DNA of 5,185 nucleotides. Source: Archaeoglobaceae archaeon (lineage in GTDB: Archaea; Halobacteriota; Archaeoglobi; Archaeoglobales; JdFR-42). Location: positions 1 to 5,185 of the forward strand of contig WAJW01000041.1 of the NCBI GenBank assembly GCA_015523685.1. Reading direction: 5' to 3'. Shown here in pieces: positions 1 through 5,185 of this stretch (the stretch's first letter is position 1; every line of letters begins with the position of its first letter). The notes under the pieces were generated by a model, which searched no databases, was not told where the DNA came from, and saw only the letters and a list, made by a program, of their open reading frames with translations. Position numbers and translations under genes: made by a program.

Positions 1-1967
1 CACCCATTGAGCTGATTTTCAAGGCTTGGGGGATCGATAATCCTGCCCACATCGGTTGCATTAACGATTCGCTTTAACTCCACCAGATCTGTATCCATAT
101 CAACCTCAACCTCAACAAATGTCATCATGAAATTGCATAATGAGTAATCAGGTTCATATCTCCCGTATCCCATAATTGTTCTGGTGGGCCCCATTGCCCT
201 TCTCCAGGTGATATTTCTCTCAGGCTGGTCTCTCACATATATAACTCCATCAGATGTTTCCAGATTTTCTGGTGCGGTATCAAGTTTCTTGCCTGCAAGT
301 TCAAACAATTGCTTTTTTGCGTTCTCAGCAGCCTCAATGACCGCACTTCCAATTGCATAAGTCCCTCTTGAACCCACAAGCCCGAATTCGTAGGGATTTA
401 TGTTTGAATCTGGCGGAGAAATAAATATATTATCTGGCGGGATCTGAAGGACTTCAGCCACCATCTTGCACAGGTTGCTTCTCTGACCTCCTCCCTGCTC
501 GCTCACGGCCACGTGGAGAGTCGCTGTAAAATCCGGGTCTATCCTTACAAATGCCTCTGCGTCATCCTCTCCAATATCAGCATTGCTGTGAACCCCAACC
601 CCTATACCGGTTCGTTTTGATCCATCGATTGATGTGGGTTTCAGCCATCCTTTCCACTTCTTTTTCCATCCGAAAACCTCTGCTCCTCTGTCTATGGCTT
701 TTGTGAAGTCAATAACTCTGGAAATCCACCAGTTACCATCTCTCCAGTAGTATCCATCACCCTCCTTCACGATGTTCTTTTTGAAGAAATCAACTGGATC
801 TATATCCACTTTTGCCATTGCTCTGTAAAGGATGGGAAGTAATGCCGATTTGAGTTCCTGACCTCCAAAACCCCTCGTCCATCCAGAGTTATTCCGGTTG
901 GTGCAGACAATCTTCGGTCTCAGATCCCAGTTATCGCATCTGACGGCAAGCTGGGCCTCCCCGAGTCCCACTGCCACCTGCCCCTGAGTTACCGCAGAAT
1001 AGTAGCCAGTGTTAACAAACCACTCTCCAGAAACTGCGGTTACAGTTCCATCTCTTTTTATCCCGACCTTTGCCCGGAGACGTGATCCAAGCCTTAATGT
1101 AAAAGCTGTTAGCTGTTCCTCCTTTGAATAGCAGAGTTTTACGGGTCTCCCCGAGGCTCTTGCCAGAAGAATGGCATAAATGGCAATGGGCAATACTGTA
1201 CCTTTGGTTCCATAACTGCCCCCACACTGAGTTGCGTGAACGATTACATTGAATTCCCTTCTCATGATATAGTAAAGGCTTATTCTATCCATGTAGGGGC
1301 CCTGAGAGGTCAACCACACATGTACAGTTTTAGGATCTTCCCAGCGAGCTATGGCGCCGGGAGGTTCAAGGGGCAAGGAATTCGGTATATTCTCATACCT
1401 GACCGTTGCCTCAACTACTGCATCGGCCTCTCTGAATCCCTTTTCAACATCACCTGTAATGAGCTCTTTTAAACCCTCCGGGGCATTTTTGCTTCCGAAC
1501 CATGGATTTCCCAGGGGAATCAAATTATTTGGAAATTCATCGTAAAGCTGGGGAGCACCATCTTTTATGGCATCTTCAACATCGTAAACCGGCTCGAGCT
1601 GTTCAAATTCCACATCTATGAGATCGAGGGCTTCAAGAGCGACCTCCTCTGATTCAGCAGCGATGAGGGCTACCGCATCCCCCACATACCTGACCTTCCT
1701 GTCGAGAACACGCAGATGGGGAGGAATTCCCATTTTCCAGTCTGGAACATCCCTATGTGTTAATATGGCCCTTACGCCCTTCAATTTCTCTGCTCTTTCT
1801 GTATTGATCCTCCTGATAATTGCATGGGGAAAGGGACTCCTGAGCACTTTGCCCGTTAACATCCCCGGAAGTTTTATATCGTTGATGTACTTCGCCTTTC
1901 CTGTAACAATATCCACAGCATCCTTTCTTCTGGACGGTTTTCCTATGTACCTGTATTTTTTGGTCAT
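1..1967 (-). CDS. Molybdopterin-binding large subunit of a xanthine dehydrogenase-family molybdenum hydroxylase (partial, C-terminus off the left edge)
   Basis: Catalytic subunit of a Mo-hydroxylase, which hydroxylates a carbon centre using water (or, in some relatives, works reductively) and passes electrons to the [2Fe-2S] subunit encoded just upstream. The visible 655 residues begin IGKPSRRKDAVDIVTGKAKY, the typical a/b-hammerhead start of the family (about residues 8-130). Molybdopterin-binding segments follow: SQGP (221-224), GGSYGTKG (249-256, usually GGGFGGK), TRGFGGQ (364-370), EQGGGQ (490-495), GSRGTYAIG (532-540) and DVGRIIDPP (639-647). The family is usually about 750-780 residues, so roughly 100 are missing, including the GxGE segment with the catalytic Glu. 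The start at 1967 is chosen because GAGGT lies 9 bases upstream and the preceding gene ends 7 bases before it. Odd points: the common MEPH is LEPP (200-203), and the Mo loop has Ser-Tyr instead of Gly-Phe. The family is certain; the substrate (purine, aldehyde, aromatic acyl-CoA, CO or other) is not assignable. Confidence 0.93.
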   Translation of the reverse strand, partial: MTKKYRYIGKPSRRKDAVDIVTGKAKYINDIKLPGMLTGKVLRSPFPHAIIRRINTERAEKLKGVRAILTHRDVPDWKMGIPPHLRVLDRKVRYVGDAVALIAAESEEVALEALDLIDVEFEQLEPVYDVEDAIKDGAPQLYDEFPNNLIPLGNPWFGSKNAPEGLKELITGDVEKGFREADAVVEATVRYENIPNSLPLEPPGAIARWEDPKTVHVWLTSQGPYMDRISLYYIMRREFNVIVHATQCGGSYGTKGTVLPIAIYAILLARASGRPVKLCYSKEEQLTAFTLRLGSRLRAKVGIKRDGTVTAVSGEWFVNTGYYSAVTQGQVAVGLGEAQLAVRCDNWDLRPKIVCTNRNNSGWTRGFGGQELKSALLPILYRAMAKVDIDPVDFFKKNIVKEGDGYYWRDGNWWISRVIDFTKAIDRGAEVFGWKKKWKGWLKPTSIDGSKRTGIGVGVHSNADIGEDDAEAFVRIDPDFTATLHVAVSEQGGGQRSNLCKMVAEVLQIPPDNIFISPPDSNINPYEFGLVGSRGTYAIGSAVIEAAENAKKQLFELAGKKLDTAPENLETSDGVIYVRDQPERNITWRRAMGPTRTIMGYGRYEPDYSLCNFMMTFVEVEVDMDTDLVELKRIVNATDVGRIIDPPSLENQLNG

Positions 1968-1974
1968 CAGGTCT

Positions 1975-2514
1975 TTACCTCTTTTCCAGCACATCCATAA
2001 CAGCCTTTAAAACATGATAGTGGCTTATACACCTGCATTTGTGTCCCGATAAAGATCGCTTGACCTCATCTTCGGATGGAGATGGGTTCTCATTCAAAAG
2101 CCCTTTTATGCTCATGATTATACCGGGCGTGCAGAATCCACATTGAAATGCAGTATGCTCGATAAATGATCTCTGAATGGGATCCACCTCTCCTGATGAG
2201 GGGTCGCCCAGACCTTCTATTGTTGTAATCTCCTTCCCGTCACAATCTATTGTAAGTGTGAGACATGATAGAATGGGTTCTCCATCCAGAAGTACTGTAC
2301 AGGCACCACATGCACCATGATCACATCCGACCTTTGTTCCGGTGAGGCCGAGGGTTTCCCTGAGTGTGTATGAAAGTGTGTGCCATGGTTTAACATCTTT
2401 TTCTAAAATGAGATCGTATCTCTCTCCATTCACCGTAATTTTTATCAAAGGTAGAGTAATGAAGCTGTTTTTTTCATCAGTGTGACTCACGGAAATCTCT
2501 TTCCGACTGTCCAT
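1975..2514 (-). CDS. [2Fe-2S]-binding small subunit of a xanthine dehydrogenase-family molybdenum hydroxylase
   Basis: Electron-transfer subunit of the hydroxylase, 179 residues; relatives are usually about 155-165. The N-terminal plant-ferredoxin-like domain has ligands Cys64, Cys69, Cys72 and Cys84 within VGCDHGACGACTVLLDG. The C-terminal four-helix domain has Cys125 and Cys128 (QCGFCTPGI) and Cys160 and Cys162 (HKCRC). All eight cluster cysteines are present, so it looks functional. The domain proper starts near residue 23 (LIKITVNG), leaving a polar 20-odd-residue extension. There is no Shine-Dalgarno before the ATG at 2514, so the transcript may be leaderless. A GTG at codon 9 (2490) is an alternative start, 29 bases below a TTTATATA box. 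It is first in the operon, with the large subunit 7 bases downstream. The usual LCRCTGY is CRCISHY here, a mild deviation beside the last cluster ligand. Confidence 0.96.
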   Translation of the reverse strand: MDSRKEISVSHTDEKNSFITLPLIKITVNGERYDLILEKDVKPWHTLSYTLRETLGLTGTKVGCDHGACGACTVLLDGEPILSCLTLTIDCDGKEITTIEGLGDPSSGEVDPIQRSFIEHTAFQCGFCTPGIIMSIKGLLNENPSPSEDEVKRSLSGHKCRCISHYHVLKAVMDVLEKR

Positions 2515-2545
2515 ATATAAAATTTATTCACATTAAATTGTGAAA
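2515..2545 (-). promoter_or_regulatory. Likely promoter of the molybdenum hydroxylase operon
   Basis: Reading the minus strand, the bases before the small-subunit ATG are very AT-rich and contain two TATA-like boxes. One is AATTTAAT at about 2539-2532, centred roughly 21 bases from the ATG. The other is TTTATATA directly upstream of it. The first suits a leaderless or very short-leader transcript from ATG 2514. The second suits a leaderless start at GTG 2490. Inferred from spacing only. Confidence 0.45.
2527..2544. promoter_or_regulatory. Inverted repeat, candidate operator of the hydroxylase operon
   Basis: TTCACA-N6-TGTGAA is a perfect 6+6 inverted repeat that overlaps the AATTTAAT box of the minus-strand promoter. 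It sits between the operon and the divergent TrmB-like remnant. A dimeric winged-helix regulator bound here could block TATA-binding protein. The repeat is seen directly; operator function is inferred. Confidence 0.45.
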
Positions 2546-2649
2546 GAACCTGTCAGGATAAGGATGGCCAGCAGGTGAGTACTCTTTTCCTCATTATCCT
2601 TTTAATAATAAATGAACCTGATCGTACAACTCTCTACCAATTCAATAAG

Positions 2650-2656
2650 TTTATTA
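2650..2656 (+). promoter_or_regulatory. TATA-like box of the TrmB-like remnant
   Basis: TTTATTA is centred 27 bases upstream of the ATG at 2680, the distance expected between an archaeal TATA box and a transcription start at the A of the ATG. No Shine-Dalgarno is visible, so the ancestral gene was probably leaderless. This also supports 2680, not 2575, as the original start. Confidence 0.4.
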
Positions 2657-2679
2657 CAAATTTTCATGAGAATTTAATC

Positions 2680-2975
2680 ATGGATCGCATGGTACAGCAG
2701 TTAAAAGATCTTGGATTGACAGGTAAAGAGGCAAGAGTCTATCTCACTCTTTTAACTAAAGGACCCATGACCTGAACAGAGATTTCAAAGATCCTGAAAG
2801 ATGCCCCATCTGTGACTTATAGGGTTCTACTGTCCTGAAAGGAGGATTTATATTCAAACTTCGAGTGAATCCAGCCATATATAAAACTCACCCTCCAGAT
2901 ATAGTTACGGCGATGCTGATTGAGGATAAAGAAAGAGAATTCAGGAGGTTATCGGAGATCAGAAATTCCTCTTAA
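2680..2975 (+). pseudogene. Broken TrmB-family winged-helix transcriptional regulator
   Basis: Starting at 2680, the translation reads LKDLGLTGKEARVYLTLL followed by TKGPMT, the characteristic opening of TrmB-family HTH regulators (LxxLGLTxxEAxVYLxLL). An in-frame TGA at 2773-2775 then interrupts it. The same frame continues with TEISKILKDAPSVTYRVLLS, the recognition-helix region, to a second TGA at 2836. The homology moves to another frame from about 2835: LKGGFIFKLRVNPAIYK, a PP turn and a charged helix (EDKEREFRRLSEI), ending at TAA 2973-2975. So there is at least one nonsense mutation and one frameshift, and the C-terminal sensor domain is absent. Family members bind promoter DNA and often control sugar or energy metabolism genes. 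The position divergent from the hydroxylase operon suggests it once regulated that operon. A decayed transposase follows immediately, so insertion may have destroyed the 3' part. Confidence 0.82.
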
Positions 2976-3003
2976 AAATGAAATACCGCATCATTCAGAT
3001 TGT

Positions 3004-3021
3004 AATGGTATTTATACCATT
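3004..3021. repeat. Short inverted repeat at the 3' end of the transposase remnant
   Basis: AATGGTA-TTTA-TACCATT is a perfect 7+7 inverted repeat covering the last codons and stop (3012-3014) of the transposase remnant. Its TATTTATACCA (3009-3019) resembles, inverted, TGGTATGAATA at 3897-3907 (10 of 11 positions). The pair could be eroded terminal repeats of the insertion sequence. No clear TA target duplication can be assigned, so this is tentative. Confidence 0.3.
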
Positions 3022-3881
3022 GATACATCCTGTTTAAGCATCCTGATGCCCTCTGAAGGGATAAAATTAGCAATCGTTTCTTTAAGGTCTTCTATGTTCA
3101 AAGGATATACTTCTGAAGCGAAACCTTTAACACTCCTCCAGACATTTTAAATCGAATCAAAAAGGATGAGTAAGGAGGGAAGTAGACAAGCGGAATGTTT
3201 GTATTCTCTGCTTGCTCTTTCACTCTCTTTGCATGGTGCGTTTTGAAATTGTTAAAGAGATTACAATCCTTTTTCGGACTTTTCCCCTTGATTTTAACAG
3301 GCTTTCCAGAACTCCACAATACTGCAGTATTTGCGCTGGCTTGCACACATCTTGTCGATGAATCCCGCGATATTCAGATTGACTGATTCCAGCTTAATCC
3401 AGGCAGATGCAATTCAGGGCATTCCATTACGGAGTAATGCATGTTTTTAAAATCTCTTTACCATTCTCCGGTTTTCTGTAATCCTCCGGCCGTATTTCAT
3501 TCCGAAATATTTTATGATACTCTGTCGCGAAGAGTCAAAAACCACAAATTTCGCTTAAATCACTCCTGAACTTCTTCTGTTGTCTGAGAATCACTCTTCG
3601 AGCATTTCTTTGAATTCTTTCTTTTGATCTTCTGTGAGTTCTGAATGTTTTTACTTCATGATTCGGGAATTAAGCATTCATAAACTCCAGCACTCTCTTG
3701 AGCCACGAATAATCTGTAGCTTATGTAACTATCACCAGGTTTACAGCCCTCTCACCCTCATCCATGTAAGGGTGTCTTACGAAATACAGCCTTTTAAGAA
3801 CTCTTATGTCTAATTCGAGCTTTTGATTCTCTTGTCAAGTTCTTCTGCTGGTAAATGATATACAACTTGGTAGATTTGCAT
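3012..3881 (-). pseudogene. Degenerate IS630-family DDE transposase
   Basis: Remains of a transposase spread over all three minus-strand frames. In order: MQIYQVVYHLPAEELDKRIK (from 3881), DIRVLKRLYFVRH (3810), DYSWLKR of the N-terminal HTH, LTEDQKKEFKEMLEE (about 3640), IIKYFGMKYGRR (about 3518), YRKPENGKEILK (3480), ANTAVLWSSGKPVKIKG (3330s), FKTHHAKRVKEQAENTNIPL then VYFPPYS (about 3240-3165), and NVWRSVKGFASEVYPLNIED (3146) to a stop at 3012. The series KTHHAKR...PPYS...NVWRSVK is the C-terminal DDE signature of IS630 transposases. There are at least five frameshifts or stops. About 40 codons are missing between GKPV and the second catalytic block. The second catalytic Asp (LDN) reads FNN and the PIE glutamate is lost, so it is certainly inactive. 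The C-terminus could instead extend to 2972 in another frame (MYQWYKYHYN). Confidence 0.85.
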
Positions 3882-4050
3882 ATGGTTTGTTGTTTTTGGT
3901 ATGAATAGTTTTGCTCAAGACAACAATAATATAATTTAGTTCCCTAATAATTTGAAATCCATTTCAAAGATAGATTTAAACAACTGTTCATATTCATCAA
4001 GCCTGTTTCCTGTTAATAATAAACAAAAATTAATATAGCCTAAGAACCTG
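3882..4050 (+). promoter_or_regulatory. AT-rich intergenic region with the presumed chaperonin promoter
   Basis: Between the transposase remnant and the chaperonin start the DNA is strongly AT-rich. Two TATA-like boxes are visible on the plus strand. TTTAAA at 3975-3980 would give a start near 4004 and a leader of about 47 bases. AAATTAATATA at about 4027-4037 would give a start close to the candidate ATGs at 4051 and 4057. No Shine-Dalgarno precedes the ATGs. I cannot choose between the boxes. Confidence 0.45.
3951..3968. promoter_or_regulatory. Inverted repeat upstream of the chaperonin, candidate operator
   Basis: TTTGAAAT-CC-ATTTCAAA is a perfect 8+8 inverted repeat with a 2-base centre. 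It ends 6 bases before the TTTAAA box at 3975-3980. The size and position fit a site for a dimeric regulator, for example a heat-shock repressor, acting on the chaperonin promoter. A caveat is that on the minus strand it also falls inside a short open stretch reading FEMDFK. Function is inferred. Confidence 0.4.
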
Positions 4051-5185
4051 ATGTCGATGAACACAAGAAGGGATGGAAATATGGATGGCAAAGATCACTT
4101 TGCGGGCAAATCGGAGAAAGAGATAAAAAAGAGGATACTGCTTGATAACCTCAAGGTCGGCATTAAATTTTCTGATCTCCTCAAAGGATCCCTCGGACCT
4201 ATTGGGTTTTACAAATTAATACTTGATGAAGATAATTTTCCACAGATAACAAGAGACGGCAGAACCATCCTCGAAAACCTGTTTAAAGATCACCCGGTTG
4301 AGGGAATTATGTATGAGATGGCAAAGGCTCAGGATGACGAGATTGGAGATGGAACAACAAGCATAGTGATTCTTGCTGGAGAGCTTATGAATCAGGCGGA
4401 GCAGTTGATCGATTCGGGACTTCATCCAACTGTCATAGCGAAGGGGTACAGGATGGCTTCCCAGAAGGCTGTTGAGTTCCTTGAAGAAATCTGTGTGGAT
4501 GTGGATGAGAAGAGGATGGTGGATGTTGCTAAAAGCTCTCTTAATTACAGTTTCATAAGAGATGATTACTGTTTCGCAGATCTCGTGATGAGAGTAATTG
4601 ACAGAGTCCGCGATAACTCACATAATCTCCTTGAAAGCATCCATTTTGAGCGGATTCAGGGTGGAAGTGTTGTGGATGTCAGATTAGTTGAAGGAATACT
4701 GGTTGAATCAAAAATAATGATACCCCATATGCCATCACGGCTTAAAAATATCAGAGTTTTACTAACACTCTCGGATATTACCTATGAGGATATTGTAAGA
4801 AAACTAAAATATAACATTAATTATGTAATAGACGATCCTCATGATATTTCAAAATTAGTAGAAAAAAAGAACATCAAGCTATTTTTTGATAGGTTTTTAC
4901 GAGACCTGGTAAACAGAAGAGTTGGTGCGGTCTTTTCCCATGGAAGTATCGACAAAAAAATCCTGGATTTTTTAGGAGAGCGAAATATTATAGCTATAAG
5001 GAATGTGAAAAAACATATTCTGGAAAAACTTTCCAGGGCTACAAATGCAAGGATAATCTCGGATATATCCAATATCAGAGAGGAGGATCTTGGATTTGCT
5101 GATGAGGTGGAGGAGATAAAGATAGGAAATGGCACCTACATTGCAGTGAGATCTAAAAATGCAAAAGCGGTGACTGTACTTGTGA
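4051..5185 (+). CDS. Divergent group II chaperonin (thermosome-like) subunit, partial, C-terminus off the right edge
   Basis: Subunit of a cytosolic ATP-driven folding chamber of the thermosome/CCT type; 378 residues are visible of a usual 540-550. Equatorial motifs: SLGPIG (47-52, usually LGPKG), TRDGRTIL (67-74, usually TNDGATIL), AKAQDDEIGDGTTSIVILAG (91-110, holding the ATP/Mg-binding GDGTT) and LHPTVIAKGYRMA (124-136). The apical domain follows, with VEGILVESKIMIPHMPSRLK (213-232), a lid-helix region at about 240-290, and VKKHILEKLSRATNARI (319-335). EEDLGFADEVEEIKIG (344-359) then returns towards the equatorial domain. The intermediate-domain segment where thermosomes carry TGKG reads LNYSF (164-168), so the nucleotide-sensing Lys is missing. 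The downstream catalytic Asp lies outside the window. ATGs at 4057 and 4081 are alternative starts; 4081 gives the most family-like N-terminal length. Codon use is like that of the hydroxylase genes. Probably a specialised paralogue. Confidence 0.93.
   Translation, partial: MSMNTRRDGNMDGKDHFAGKSEKEIKKRILLDNLKVGIKFSDLLKGSLGPIGFYKLILDEDNFPQITRDGRTILENLFKDHPVEGIMYEMAKAQDDEIGDGTTSIVILAGELMNQAEQLIDSGLHPTVIAKGYRMASQKAVEFLEEICVDVDEKRMVDVAKSSLNYSFIRDDYCFADLVMRVIDRVRDNSHNLLESIHFERIQGGSVVDVRLVEGILVESKIMIPHMPSRLKNIRVLLTLSDITYEDIVRKLKYNINYVIDDPHDISKLVEKKNIKLFFDRFLRDLVNRRVGAVFSHGSIDKKILDFLGERNIIAIRNVKKHILEKLSRATNARIISDISNIREEDLGFADEVEEIKIGNGTYIAVRSKNAKAVTVLV

Noticed and set aside
1012..1545. Short open frames on both strands within the large-subunit region
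   Set aside because: They overlap conserved catalytic-subunit coding in another frame and have low-complexity, non-family translations.
1618..2010. 130-codon plus-strand open frame opposite the large subunit
   Set aside because: It is antisense to a strongly conserved Mo-hydroxylase coding region, and its translation resembles no family I know.
2577..2584. GAGTACTC palindrome between the divergent genes
   Set aside because: It is only 8 bp, expected by chance at this length, and not positioned over a clear promoter element.
2575..2679. N-terminal extension of the TrmB-like frame back to an ATG at 2575
   Set aside because: The extension is AT-rich and hydrophobic. TrmB proteins begin near the ATG at 2680, and a TATA-like box lies 27 bases before it.
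2773..2775. Recoding of the TGA (selenocysteine or readthrough) in the TrmB-like gene
   Set aside because: Further stops and a frameshift follow, and no cysteine or selenocysteine is expected in this HTH turn, so decay is the simpler explanation.
2920..3386. Plus-strand open frames of 76 and 63 codons
   Set aside because: They are opposite the IS630 transposase fragments or out of frame with the TrmB remnant, with no recognisable domain.
4216..5135. Minus-strand open frames of 69 and 98 codons
   Set aside because: They are antisense to the chaperonin coding region, which shows continuous family homology.
1..5185. CRISPR arrays, tRNA or rRNA genes
   Set aside because: No regularly spaced direct repeats were seen, and no tRNA TΨC-arm or rRNA-like conserved segments on either strand.

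Overview
The window looks archaeal, most likely from a euryarchaeal-type genome of moderate to low GC. The signs are a group II (thermosome-type) chaperonin, the remains of a TrmB-family regulator, TATA-like boxes about 20-30 bases upstream of start codons with little Shine-Dalgarno sequence (a leaderless style), and arginine coded mostly by AGA/AGG. I cannot fix the order or genus from sequence alone.

Left part (1-2514, minus strand): a two-gene operon for a molybdenum hydroxylase of the xanthine dehydrogenase / CO dehydrogenase family. The small [2Fe-2S] subunit (1975-2514) comes first. The large molybdopterin-binding subunit (from 1967) follows after 7 bases and runs off the left edge with 655 residues visible. 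Electrons would pass from the Mo site in the large subunit to the two [2Fe-2S] clusters in the small one. No FAD subunit is visible; it may lie beyond the left edge or be absent. The substrate cannot be assigned.

Middle (2515-4050): a decayed accessory stretch. A divergent promoter region (2515-2679) carries an 18-bp inverted repeat over the likely operon promoter. Next is a broken TrmB-like winged-helix regulator on the plus strand (2680-2975) with an in-frame stop and a frameshift. After it, on the minus strand, is a heavily mutated IS630-family transposase (about 3012-3881) with several frameshifts, stops and an internal deletion. Positions 3882-4050 hold the presumed chaperonin promoter, with a perfect 8+8 inverted repeat.

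Right part (4051-5185, plus strand): the first 378 codons of a divergent group II chaperonin. The ATP-binding GDGTT loop is intact, but several residues that are nearly invariant in ordinary thermosomes are changed, which suggests a specialised paralogue. The gene continues past the right edge.

The clearest points for follow-up are the divergent chaperonin, the loss of the regulator beside the hydroxylase operon, and the two inverted repeats at the promoters. I see no convincing new defence or RNA-based system.
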